Source of the DNA: Acetatifactor muris
GTDB taxonomy: Bacteria > Bacillota > Clostridia > Lachnospirales > Lachnospiraceae
Assembly: GCA_023663635.1 (NCBI GenBank)
Contig: JAMPHD010000001.1
Location: forward strand, 72,695 to 136,694
DNA: 64,000 bases
Direction of reading: 5' to 3'
The notes beneath the pieces are model-generated. The model made no database searches. It worked only from the letters and a program-made list of their open reading frames with translations, and was not told the DNA's origin. Positions within the stretch are counted from its first letter, which is position 1. Each line of letters begins with the position of its first letter. Of this stretch, positions 8,841-16,552 are shown piece after piece. The position numbers and the translations under genes are program-made.

Positions 8841-10540
8841 TGTTTCAGCTGCGAGTCATAGATGTCTCTGTAGATCTGTGAGCCCGCCAACAGTTCCTCG
8901 TGGGTGCCGCAGGCAGCCAGACGGCCGCCCTCCAACACGGCGATGCGGTCGGCGTTTCGGATGGAGGCAATGCGCTGCGCAATGATGACCTTGGTGACAT
9001 CGGGACATTCCTTTTGGAGAGCTTGGTACAGCCTGCTCTCCGTCTGCAGATCAAGCGCGTTGGTGGCATCGTCAAAGATCAGGATCCGGGCGTCCTTCAG
9101 GACGGCGCGGGAGATGGCGATGCGCTGTTTCTGGCCGCCGGAGAGGGAGTGTCCGCCCTCCGTGACCGGGGTGTCATAGCCGTCCGCCGTGAGACGGATG
9201 AAATCGTCCGCCTGAGCGATGGAGGCCGCGCGGCGGATGTCCTCCGGGGAGGCCTCCTCCCGTCCCCAACGGATATTGGATTCAATGGAGCGGGAGTACA
9301 GCTCCGCCTTTTGCATCACGATGGAGATGCGCTTGCGGAGTTTGGAGAGGGGATAGTCCTTCACATCCGTTCCGTCCACCAGAATTTGGCCCTCCGTCAC
9401 GTCATAAAACCGGGGGATCAGATTGGCCAGCGTGGATTTGCCGCTGCCGGTGGAACCGATGATGCCCAAGGTCTCCCCCTTATGTACGCAGAGACTGATA
9501 TCCTCCAGAACATTTTGATCCCCGCCCGGATAGGCGAAGGACACATGGCGGAATTCCAGTTCTCCCTCGGGAGAAGGAGGAGTCGCCGGCCCATCCGGGA
9601 GACTGTTCCCGCAGCGCAGGACCTCGTTGATCCGGTTTACGGAGGCTCCGGCCCGGGTGAAGGTCTGGAAGATATTGGCCATGAAAGTTACGCCGTGCAG
9701 GATCATGGCCATGTAGGTGATGGCCGCCATGATGCGCCCGGAGGTGATGTCCCCGGTGGTGCGTATGGTGTAGCCGCCCACATAGAGTATGGCCGTCACA
9801 CAGAGATTCAGTACGATGTTCATGCAGGGCATCATGAAAGCTAAGAGGCTCTGCACCCGCAGATTGGTGTCGCACAGCGCGTCATTGGCCGCGTCAAAGC
9901 GCTCAAGTTCGTGGTCCTCCCGCACATAGGCCTTCACCACTCTGGCGCCGGCGATGGTCTCCTGCACGCAGTTGTTGACGCCGTCCAGTCTCTTTTGCAC
10001 GATGGCGAACAGGGGGGAGGCTTTCTTTAGGAAGAAGACTACGAAGAACAGGATGAAGGGCAGACCGCAGGCAGCCACCAGGGCAAAGCGGGGAGACTGC
10101 AGATACAGCATGATGATCCCGCCGACGAACATGACGGAGTTGCGGACCACGCCCCTCATGGACATGGCGACCATCTGCTGCACCTGTGTCACATCGTTCA
10201 CCAGTCGGGTGACCAGCGAGCCCGTGGAGAAATGATCCGTCTGTTCAAAGGAGAGGCTCATGACCTTGGCGAACAGATCTTTGCGCAGGTCATTGCCGAA
10301 CTGTTGGGAGGCCAGATTGGCGAAGACGCCGCACATGACCCCACAGAAACCGCCGAAGAACACCAACAGGATCATGCGGATGCCCTCGTAGAGCACCAAC
10401 TGCAGATCGCCCTTCAACACGCCCTCGTCCACAATGGTGGCCATCATATCGGGCTGTATCAGGTCCATGGCGATCTCGCCCAACATAAAAAGGGGCGCGA
10501 GAAGGCAGAAATGCCAATATTTTTTGAGATATTTCAGCAT
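8837..10540 (-). CDS. Heterodimeric ABC exporter subunit (degenerate ATPase site)
   Basis: This 567-residue partner half-transporter is upstream of and coupled to the gene at 6969-8840. The membrane domain spans about 10-310. The nucleotide domain has Walker A GSTGSGKS and signature LSGGQKQR. Its Walker B reads ILIFDDATNALD, with Asp where the catalytic Glu normally stands, and the switch loop is AQRIAS with Gln in place of His. Such changes in one half are typical of heterodimeric exporters with one non-hydrolysing composite site. The start at 10540 has a GAGAG sequence upstream. No regulator gene adjoins; a palindrome lies in the divergent promoter region. Confidence 0.93.
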   Translation of the reverse strand: MLKYLKKYWHFCLLAPLFMLGEIAMDLIQPDMMATIVDEGVLKGDLQLVLYEGIRMILLVFFGGFCGVMCGVFANLASQQFGNDLRKDLFAKVMSLSFEQTDHFSTGSLVTRLVNDVTQVQQMVAMSMRGVVRNSVMFVGGIIMLYLQSPRFALVAACGLPFILFFVVFFLKKASPLFAIVQKRLDGVNNCVQETIAGARVVKAYVREDHELERFDAANDALCDTNLRVQSLLAFMMPCMNIVLNLCVTAILYVGGYTIRTTGDITSGRIMAAITYMAMILHGVTFMANIFQTFTRAGASVNRINEVLRCGNSLPDGPATPPSPEGELEFRHVSFAYPGGDQNVLEDISLCVHKGETLGIIGSTGSGKSTLANLIPRFYDVTEGQILVDGTDVKDYPLSKLRKRISIVMQKAELYSRSIESNIRWGREEASPEDIRRAASIAQADDFIRLTADGYDTPVTEGGHSLSGGQKQRIAISRAVLKDARILIFDDATNALDLQTESRLYQALQKECPDVTKVIIAQRIASIRNADRIAVLEGGRLAACGTHEELLAGSQIYRDIYDSQLKQ

Positions 10541-10571
10541 GGGTTCACTCTCTTTCCGATTGATATGTATA

Positions 10572-10600
10572 ATTTTACAATATTCCTAAATCCGGCGCAA
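10572..10600 (-). promoter_or_regulatory. Candidate promoter of the ABC exporter operon
   Basis: On the minus strand TTGCGC (10595-10600) and TAAAAT (10572-10577) are spaced by 17 bases, and the -10 box lies 31 bases before the start at 10540. Confidence 0.45.
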
Positions 10601-10620
10601 ACAAAAAATAAAATCGGAAA

Positions 10621-10642
10621 TTTCCAAAAATAAATTTGGAAA
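10621..10642. promoter_or_regulatory. Palindrome in the ABC/DUF4250 divergent region
   Basis: TTTCCAAA (10621-10628) and TTTGGAAA (10635-10642) form a perfect 8-bp inverted repeat with a six-base spacer, directly upstream of the ABC promoter. It could be an operator for a repressor of the exporter; no regulator is nearby to assign it. Confidence 0.35.
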
Positions 10643-10739
10643 ATTACAAGACGGGGTAGTTTTTTGATCGAAAATCCGTTACAATAGATAATATAAAATA
10701 ATATGTAACCAATACGAAACGGAAAGCGGGAATTGGAAG

Positions 10740-10964
10740 ATGGACATGACGCCAAAGGCCGGGACATCACGGGATCGAATCCCGGAGGAACGGATTCCTC
10801 AAGATCCTGTGATGCTGCTCAGTTTCGTGAATCTGAAACTGCGGGATTTTTATGGAAGTCTGGAAATGTTGTGCGAGGATTTAAACGCGGACAGCCGGGA
10901 CATCACGGATCGGTTGTCGGCCATCGGTTATCACTATGACGCGGAGAAGAACAGGTTTGTCTGA
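10740..10964 (+). CDS. DUF4250 domain protein
   Basis: This 74-residue protein matches the small DUF4250 family by its core DPVMLLSFVNLKLRDFYGSLEMLC and its ending GYHYDAEKNRFV. The family is widespread in Clostridia and has no assigned function. A proline- and charge-rich N-terminal tail of about 20 residues precedes the core. The start is the first ATG after GGAA; an ATG two codons later is also possible. Its end overlaps the DUF4445 gene, so the two probably form an operon. Confidence 0.75.
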   Translation: MDMTPKAGTSRDRIPEERIPQDPVMLLSFVNLKLRDFYGSLEMLCEDLNADSRDITDRLSAIGYHYDAEKNRFV

Positions 10965-12282
10965 TCAGGATTGGAAGGGCAGCCGCTGTCAGATCTGTAC
11001 GGGTTGCGGACATTGTCTCGGGGCGGACGCAGGGAAGACGATGGCGGGCAATACGGGAGCAGTGAGAGATTTTGGTAATTCGCGGGGAACGGGCGGCGGA
11101 TTGCGGATCGTCACGGCTTATGAGGCGCCGGAGGATGCGGCCGCAGGGCCGTTTCCGGAGAGGCTGCGGCTTGTGACGGCGGATATCGGCACCACCACCA
11201 TTGCCATGCAGCTCTTTGACGGAGGCGGTCATATTGAGACGGACTATGCCTGTGTGAATCCGCAGGTGCGCTTTGGGGCGGATGTGCTCTCCCGGATCCG
11301 CGCGGCGCGGGATCCCGCGTCGGCAGGAGCCATGCGGGATGAAGTGAGAGGAGCGGTCGCGGAGGGTTTAAAGGAGTTTCGATCCTGTTTGGGGCAGGGG
11401 GAGACCATGCGGATGGTGTTGGCCGGCAACACGACCATGATCTATCTGTTCATGGGTTACGACCCGGAGGAACTTGGAAGAGCGCCTTTTGCGGCCACAC
11501 ATTTAGGGGCTGTGAGAACCAAGATCGAAGGGGTGCCCTGTGTGATCTTTCCCGGATTTTCTGCCTTTGTGGGGGGAGATATCATGGCGGGCGTATATGC
11601 CTGCGGGATGCGGGAGAGCGGGGAACTGACGCTCCTCATAGATCTGGGCACCAACGGCGAGATGGTATTGGGTGATGCGAGGCGCGGGATCGCCTGTGCC
11701 ACGGCGGCGGGGCCGGCATTTGAGGGCGGTGCGGGCCGCGGCGTTTGGGGGGCGGATATGGTACATCTTCTGGCCTGCCTGAGACGGGAGGGCATCGTGG
11801 ATGAGACGGGCCTGTTGGCGGATCCCTATTTTGACGAAGGCATCACCATCGGGGATGTGCGGGTGACGCAGGAGGCCGTCCGCGCCATTCAGCTCGCCAA
11901 GGGAGCCGTCGGAGCCGGCATCCGCATTCTCATGAAGGAATACGGTATAGAGGAAGATTGGAATGCCATCGGGCGGGTGGTGTTGGCAGGGGGATTCGGC
12001 TACTATCTGGATCCGGAGGACGCGGCCGAGATCGGCCTGTTGCCGGCGCAGCTTGTGGCACGGACCCGGGCCGGGGGCAATACGGCGCTTGCGGGAGCCG
12101 CGCGACTGGGGCGCAGACTCTTGGCAGGAGAGACCGGCGGGCGGGAAGATCCCGCGCAGGGCGCCGGAGGTATGATGGGGGAGATATTGGAAGGCTTGGA
12201 TACCCGGGGTATGGAGATCGTGAATCTGGCAGCGCACCCGGATTTTGAGAGGCTGTATATAGAACACATGGATCTGAGATAG
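10957..12282 (+). CDS. DUF4445 ASKHA-fold ATPase (corrinoid reductive-activator-like)
   Basis: This protein of about 441 residues belongs to the DUF4445/RACo-like family of ASKHA ATPases that reactivate corrinoid proteins in methyl-transfer pathways. Motifs are TADIGTTTIAMQLF (phosphate 1), LAGNTTMIYLFMG, DLGTNGEMVLG (phosphate 2) and VVLAGGFGYYLDP (adenosine). Family members often carry an N-terminal 2Fe-2S ferredoxin domain. Here there is only a short tail with four cysteines spaced CxxCxxCxxC near residues 9-18. I favour a TTG start at 10957 with GGAGAAG seven bases upstream; an ATG at 10936 in the same frame is the alternative and lacks a ribosome site. It overlaps DUF4250. No corrinoid protein or methyltransferase is in the window, so the partner is unknown. 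Confidence 0.8.
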   Translation: MSDQDWKGSRCQICTGCGHCLGADAGKTMAGNTGAVRDFGNSRGTGGGLRIVTAYEAPEDAAAGPFPERLRLVTADIGTTTIAMQLFDGGGHIETDYACVNPQVRFGADVLSRIRAARDPASAGAMRDEVRGAVAEGLKEFRSCLGQGETMRMVLAGNTTMIYLFMGYDPEELGRAPFAATHLGAVRTKIEGVPCVIFPGFSAFVGGDIMAGVYACGMRESGELTLLIDLGTNGEMVLGDARRGIACATAAGPAFEGGAGRGVWGADMVHLLACLRREGIVDETGLLADPYFDEGITIGDVRVTQEAVRAIQLAKGAVGAGIRILMKEYGIEEDWNAIGRVVLAGGFGYYLDPEDAAEIGLLPAQLVARTRAGGNTALAGAARLGRRLLAGETGGREDPAQGAGGMMGEILEGLDTRGMEIVNLAAHPDFERLYIEHMDLR

Positions 12283-12342
12283 AGATCCTGTTTTCAGAGA
12301 CGCTTGTTCCGACACAGATCAACAGACGAGAGGAGACGGCAA

Positions 12343-14451
12343 ATGGACAACAGACAGATGACGGCAGGAACCAAGAAGGAACCGGTAAAGGAAATTTCCA
12401 AAGGAACCCAAAAGAAAAAGAATTATATTTTTGGCATCCGCAATAAAATAGTAGTTTGTTTTCTGGTCCCCATCGCTTTTATGGTCATCATAGGGATGAC
12501 GGCGTACAGCAAGGCGGAGGAAGGCATGGAGGGCAATTTCCGCGACTCCACCATGCAGACCCTGGACATGGCCGTGGAGTATGTGGAGATGAGCTGCAGC
12601 TTTATCGAATCCGAGAGCATGAAATATCTTCTGGATTCCGGGCTGAACAAGTACAGCATGGGATTGATGAAGAGTAATCCCGAGGAGCAGGCGGCCACTG
12701 CGTCCACTCTGAACAGCAGTATGCTGTCCGCGCAGGTGTCCAACCCGTTCATCAGCCAGATACATATCATCACGCCGGCGGGAGTGAACATGCTCTCTAC
12801 CAAGATGTCCGCCGAGGACGGCATATTGGAGGAGTATCTCGTGGATGTGACCGCGGAGGGGGAGAGCCTGAGCCGTTGGACCGACAGACATACGGTATTG
12901 GACAAGCATCTGCCCATGAGCGAGGATGAATATATTCTGGCCTATCAGATCATGAATCAGGGCAACAGCAGCTGTATCGTCATTGACGTAAAGCAGACGG
13001 CCATCCGCGATTTTCTGTCCGGTCTGAATCTGGGCGAGGGCAGCATAGTGGGTTTTGTGACGGCGGGCGGCAGAGAGATCATCACCGGGAATTTGGGAGA
13101 GAACGGCGAGAGTGATCTTGGGTCCGGATCGGTCTTCTTCGGGCAGAGTTTCATGCCCTCGTCCGACGCGGAGCTCAACGGATATGCGGAAGTGAACTAC
13201 AACGGGCGGCAATACCAGTTCCTCTACAGCCGCAGTTCACAGACGGGCGCCGCCATCTGCGCGTTAGTGCCCATGAGCGTGATCACGGGACAGGCGGAGG
13301 CGATCAAGAGCCTGACCGTCATGCTGATCGTGGTGGCCTGCGCGGTCGTGTTGGTCGTGGGTATTCTGATCGTCATGGGCATTCAGAAAAATATGACAGG
13401 CATCTCCCGCAAATTCGGCGAGGTGGCCAAGGGAGATCTGACGGTGCAGGTGAAGGCGGGAGGACATGATGAGTTCCAGGATCTGGCGGGATCCGCCACC
13501 AATATGATCGCCAACACCAAGAGCCTGGTCAACAAGGTGAGCAACGCCACGGGACAACTGGAGATCTCGTCTCAGGAGGTAGAGCAGGTGTCCGGCGTTA
13601 TCAATGATTATTCCAAGGATATTACCGAGGCCATACAGGAGATCAACGAGGGAATGGCCAGACAGTCGCGTCACGCTCAGGACTGTGTGGACAAGACGGA
13701 AGTGCTCTCCGATGAAATCCAGGGCGTGGGACGCATTGTGGAGAGAGTGGAGCAGTTGGTAAATGAGACGGAGAACATGATCAATCACGGTATGGATATC
13801 GTCCACGCGTTGGGCGAGAGGGCGCAGGAGACCACGGTCATCACGGCCAAGGTGGGAGAGAGCATTGCCACCTTGAAGGATGAGTCGGAGATCATCAACA
13901 CCTTTGTGGCCACGATCACCGATATCTCCACGCAGACCAACCTCCTGTCCCTGAACGCCTCCATTGAGGCGGCGAGAGCGGGCGAGGCCGGCAGAGGATT
14001 TGCGGTGGTGGCGGAGGAGATCCGGCATCTGGCGGACGATTCCGCCAAGGCCGCGGGAGAGATCCGCAACAATGTGGATATGATAAGCGAAAAGACGCTG
14101 ATGAGCGTGAGCAGCGCCAACGATGCCCGTTCCATGGTAGCCCTGCAGACGGAGGCCGTGGAGGAAGTGGTGAAAGTATTTAAGACGATGCAGCAGCGCA
14201 TGAGCGATCTGGTCGTTGGTCTTCGCGATATCGTCAACGGGATCGAGCGTGCCGACAGGGAGCGCGAGGACACGGTCCTGGCGGTCAAGAATATCACCGA
14301 CATCATTGAGGCAACGGCCGAGAACGCGGAGGCCGTGAACGAAGTGGCGGACAAACTGCTGCAGAATGTGGAGAACTTAAACCGCACGGCGGATGTATTG
14401 GGAGAAAACATGACCGGCCTCAAAGCCGAGATCGCGCTGTTCAAGATCTGA
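12343..14451 (+). CDS. Methyl-accepting chemotaxis protein
   Basis: This 702-residue chemoreceptor has a cytoplasmic N-tail, a first membrane helix (about 35-60), an extracellular sensing region of about 270 residues of Cache type, a second membrane helix (about 325-350), a HAMP segment, and a long methyl-accepting signalling coiled coil. The conserved hairpin tip reads ISTQTNLLSLNASIEAARAG. The start at 12343 has GAGGAGA upstream; a longer frame begins at 12304 without one. The ligand is not predictable. The nearby LytTR and FliD-like genes suggest a motility or surface theme, though no other chemotaxis gene is present. A terminator-like hairpin follows. Confidence 0.95.
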   Translation: MDNRQMTAGTKKEPVKEISKGTQKKKNYIFGIRNKIVVCFLVPIAFMVIIGMTAYSKAEEGMEGNFRDSTMQTLDMAVEYVEMSCSFIESESMKYLLDSGLNKYSMGLMKSNPEEQAATASTLNSSMLSAQVSNPFISQIHIITPAGVNMLSTKMSAEDGILEEYLVDVTAEGESLSRWTDRHTVLDKHLPMSEDEYILAYQIMNQGNSSCIVIDVKQTAIRDFLSGLNLGEGSIVGFVTAGGREIITGNLGENGESDLGSGSVFFGQSFMPSSDAELNGYAEVNYNGRQYQFLYSRSSQTGAAICALVPMSVITGQAEAIKSLTVMLIVVACAVVLVVGILIVMGIQKNMTGISRKFGEVAKGDLTVQVKAGGHDEFQDLAGSATNMIANTKSLVNKVSNATGQLEISSQEVEQVSGVINDYSKDITEAIQEINEGMARQSRHAQDCVDKTEVLSDEIQGVGRIVERVEQLVNETENMINHGMDIVHALGERAQETTVITAKVGESIATLKDESEIINTFVATITDISTQTNLLSLNASIEAARAGEAGRGFAVVAEEIRHLADDSAKAAGEIRNNVDMISEKTLMSVSSANDARSMVALQTEAVEEVVKVFKTMQQRMSDLVVGLRDIVNGIERADREREDTVLAVKNITDIIEATAENAEAVNEVADKLLQNVENLNRTADVLGENMTGLKAEIALFKI

Positions 14452-14477
14452 GACGGTTGCGGAAAATAAATCACGGC

Positions 14478-14512
14478 AAAATCCTGCGCTTTTTGTGCGG
14501 GATTTTGTGTTT
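14478..14512 (+). terminator. Terminator after the chemoreceptor gene
   Basis: AAAATCCTGC pairs with GCGGGATTTT (one G-T pair) across a T-rich loop, followed by a short T-rich tail. It lies about 25 bases after the stop codon. Confidence 0.65.
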
Positions 14513-14540
14513 CATGTGGAATTTTGCGGTTTTGCTCAAA

Positions 14541-14599
14541 ATATTCGTGTGTTTTAGTGTTAAAATAGCGATGAAATTCATTGACTTTAACACGAATAT
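14541..14599. promoter_or_regulatory. Overlapping inverted repeats upstream of the LytTR gene
   Basis: ATATTCGTGT (14541-14550) pairs with ACACGAATAT (14590-14599), and GTGTTAAA (14557-14564) pairs with TTTAACAC (14586-14593). The two right arms overlap, so only one pairing can form at a time. Further on, two ACATTT boxes (14662 and 14683) sit 21 bases, two helical turns, apart. That spacing would suit a direct-repeat binding site for a LytTR protein, though the boxes are not a clear consensus match. No gene is seen in 14513-14788. Confidence 0.4.
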
Positions 14600-14788
14600 C
14601 CGGTATGCCACGGGTTATCTCTTAAGCTCTTAAGGAGGATGCTCTATCCTGACTGTTTACTACATTTGCGTGTCCGGTCGCAACATTTCACGAAATTTTT
14701 TCTTTGGGTCTGCCGATAAAATAGTTGAGCAGCAAGTCAGGACCTTTCAGGATATTTGCGCTACATCACCCACATACGAGGATAACAC

Positions 14789-15148
14789 ATGCATAAAGGG
14801 ATAGAACATACCGCCCGGGCGGAGGTCTTGGTGCGCCGGCGGGATATGACGATGAGCGTTCCCACAGATCAAATATATTATATAGAGAGCAACAATCGAA
14901 AAGTCATTCTCTATACGGATCAAAACACCATAGAATATTATGGCAAGATCGGAGAGTTGGAGAGGCAGCTGCAGGGCGAATTCTTCAGGATTCACAGAGG
15001 CTATCTGGTCAATATGCGCTATGTGACGGGATACGGCAGGTCGGAGGTGCGGGTGACCAACGGGGATGTCCTTCTGCTCTCCAAATATAAGTATCGGGAT
15101 TTTGTAGAGGCATATCAGCAGTTTATGGCGGAGGAGACAAAGATATGA
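14789..15148 (+). CDS. LytTR-family DNA-binding regulator, single domain
   Basis: This 119-residue protein is essentially a lone LytTR DNA-binding domain. Visible are IYYIESNNRKVILYT, the middle IGELERQLQGEFFRIHRGYLVNMRYV and a final VLLLSKYKYRDFVEAY, as in AgrA/LytR-type regulators. There is no receiver domain, so control by phosphorylation is unlikely unless a partner supplies it. GAGG lies about seven bases before the ATG. It overlaps the next gene by four bases (ATGA), so it probably regulates itself together with that gene through the repeats upstream. Confidence 0.88.
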   Translation: MHKGIEHTARAEVLVRRRDMTMSVPTDQIYYIESNNRKVILYTDQNTIEYYGKIGELERQLQGEFFRIHRGYLVNMRYVTGYGRSEVRVTNGDVLLLSKYKYRDFVEAYQQFMAEETKI

Positions 15149-15807
15149 TGCGGGTGACCAGAGGCATGATCAGACAGGCGAAGAGCCGGGGCAACAAAAC
15201 GAAAAACAACGGATCACGGCTGAGCTCCATTCCGGCGCGCAGTGAAAAGGAGAAACGACTGAGCGCTTTGAGCGGCAGCAGGAAGGTGGACACCGCGCAG
15301 CGGAGCGGCTATGAGAAACTGCAGAGCAGCGCAGACCATCTTGCCAAGAAGGCGGATACTCTCTCGGACACGGGGAAGGATTCCCTGTGGGAGAAGGCAA
15401 AGGAGAGCGGCGACAGGGGTCAGATCGGCAGCGCCGCAAAGGAATTTGTCGCGCTGTATAACGACACTTTGAGCAATGTGAAGAAAGCGTCAGGCGTGCT
15501 CAACGAATATTATTACAAGATGCTGAAGGAGGTGGCCTCCGACAACAGCGCGCAGTTGGAGGACATCGGGATCACGATCGCGAAGGACGGATCTCTGAAC
15601 CTGAATGAGAAAAAATTCCGTGAGGCGGAGGCGACCGCGTTGGAGAAGGTCTTCGGGGGTTCCGATTCCTTTATGAGCAAGACCTCTTTTCTGGCGGGGC
15701 GGATATCCGATAACGCGGAGAGCAGCTTGGACAGCATCAGCGGTCGATACAATTCCGCGGGCCTGTTGCAATCGGCTCTGGCGGGCAGATATACTTTCCG
15801 GGGGTGA
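15145..15807 (+). CDS. FliD-C-terminal-like protein of unknown role
   Basis: This 220-residue protein is basic and disordered at the N-terminus (about 1-70) and then helical. The C-terminal part resembles the end of flagellar cap protein FliD: a helical FVALYNDTLSNVKKASGVLN, then LEDIGITIAKDGSLNLNEKKF, which matches the FliD signature of an isoleucine-rich turn, a DG-x-L and a helical run. It lacks the FliD N-terminal polymerisation region and so cannot be an ordinary cap. It is translationally coupled to LytTR. It may be an internal relative of flagellar export substrates. The similarity is read by eye and moderate; no signal peptide is seen. Confidence 0.6.
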   Translation: MMRVTRGMIRQAKSRGNKTKNNGSRLSSIPARSEKEKRLSALSGSRKVDTAQRSGYEKLQSSADHLAKKADTLSDTGKDSLWEKAKESGDRGQIGSAAKEFVALYNDTLSNVKKASGVLNEYYYKMLKEVASDNSAQLEDIGITIAKDGSLNLNEKKFREAEATALEKVFGGSDSFMSKTSFLAGRISDNAESSLDSISGRYNSAGLLQSALAGRYTFRG

Positions 15808-15823
15808 CACCCCGGAATTTTTT
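15796..15823 (+). terminator. Terminator overlapping the stop of the FliD-like gene
   Basis: TTCCGGGG (15796-15803) and CCCCGGAA (15810-15817) form a perfect 8-bp stem followed by six T residues. The stop codon is in the loop. Confidence 0.85.
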
Positions 15824-15857
15824 ATTGGGGATTTTTTGGAATTTTTACACAATGTTC

Positions 15858-15889
15858 TTGACAACTAATATGTGTTAGCGTATACTAAC
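15858..15889 (+). promoter_or_regulatory. feo promoter with overlapping palindromic operator
   Basis: TTGACA (15858-15863) and TATACT (15881-15886) are spaced by 17 bases, a near-consensus sigma-A promoter. A palindrome GTTAG-N6-CTAAC (15874-15889) covers the -10 box. The inner TTAG-N6-CTAA is repeated upstream of feoB. The placement fits a metal-dependent repressor such as a DtxR/IdeR-type or Fur-type protein that blocks polymerase when iron is plentiful; the repressor identity is inferred. Confidence 0.65.
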
Positions 15890-15937
15890 CTTGAAATAAA
15901 GATCATTTTCCATATCATGCGGAGAGGAGATGGGCAT

Positions 15938-16147
15938 ATGCCTTTGGCAATGGCGAATGCGGGAGAGCCCTGCATCATTAAGAAGATAGGCGGCAAGGAT
16001 GAAGTCAGATTATTCTTGGAGAGTCTGGGCTTTGTGGTGGGCGGAGAAGTCACCGTGGTGTCCGGCATAGGGGGCAATCTGATCGTGAACGTGAAGGATT
16101 CCCGGGTGGCCATCGGCAGGGACATGGCGGCCAAGATCCTGGTCTGA
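15938..16147 (+). CDS. feoA: FeoA-domain ferrous iron transport protein
   Basis: This 69-residue protein is a single SH3-like FeoA domain. The core VRLFLESLGFVVGGEVTVVS, followed by GGNLIVNVKDSRVAIGRDMAAKILV, is typical. FeoA acts on the cytoplasmic side with FeoB in Fe2+ uptake. The start at 15938 follows GAGGAG; an in-frame ATG at 15872 overlaps the promoter and can be excluded. It is the first of two feoA genes and differs in sequence from the second, so they are paralogues rather than a recent duplication. Confidence 0.9.
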   Translation: MPLAMANAGEPCIIKKIGGKDEVRLFLESLGFVVGGEVTVVSGIGGNLIVNVKDSRVAIGRDMAAKILV

Positions 16148-16255
16148 GACGTCTGCGCGAAGGGGAACCGGGGCAAAGGAACGCCCGCGTGGGGATGTCA
16201 GCGCAGGAATGATTGCGTGGGATCGGCATGAAAATGGAATGGAAGGGAGACAGAT

Positions 16256-16480
16256 ATGAAGACACTGAGAGAAACGGCCGTCGGTCAGACCGTCACGGTG
16301 AAGAAACTGCACGGTGAAGGCCCCGTCAAAAGGCGCATCATGGACATGGGCATCACCAAGGGAGTGGAGGTTTATGTGAGAAAGGTTGCGCCCTTGGGAG
16401 ATCCGGTGGAGGTGACCGTGCGGGGATACGAATTATCTCTGCGCAAGGCGGATGCCGAGATGATCGAAGTGGAAGGCTGA
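16256..16480 (+). CDS. feoA: Second FeoA-domain protein
   Basis: This 74-residue FeoA has TVKKLHGEGPVKRRIMDMGITKGVEVYVRKVAPLGDPVEV and ends RKADAEMIEVEG. This is the classical FeoA layout, with the RIMDMGI turn and PLGDP motif that are less clear in the first copy. GGAAGGGAG lies upstream of its ATG. It sits 108 bases after the first feoA and 72 before feoB, and all three run in one direction. Tandem feoA genes before feoB are common in Clostridia, and the two may act together at the FeoB G domain. Confidence 0.93.
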   Translation: MKTLRETAVGQTVTVKKLHGEGPVKRRIMDMGITKGVEVYVRKVAPLGDPVEVTVRGYELSLRKADAEMIEVEG

Positions 16481-16507
16481 TCGGAGCCTATATTTTTTAC
16501 ATAGCAG

Positions 16508-16521
16508 TTAGTTAAAACTAA
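16508..16521. promoter_or_regulatory. Palindrome upstream of feoB matching the feoA operator
   Basis: TTAGTTAAAACTAA is a perfect inverted repeat (TTAGTT/AACTAA, two-base centre) in the feoA-feoB gap. It shares TTAG-N6-CTAA with the palindrome over the feoA promoter, which suggests one regulator binds both. Confidence 0.5.
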
Positions 16522-16552
16522 TGAAAGGTAGTTAAAGAGGAGGAGTATTGAG

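Noticed and set aside
10770..10786. A tRNA T-arm-like stretch (CGGGATCGAATCCCG) inside the DUF4250 region
   Set aside because: It lies within the coding frame, no acceptor, D or anticodon arms surround it, and short matches of this kind arise by chance.
13264..14028. A 254-codon minus-strand frame opposite the chemoreceptor
   Set aside because: The heptad pattern of the coiled coil on the plus strand produces long open frames on the other strand; no ribosome site.
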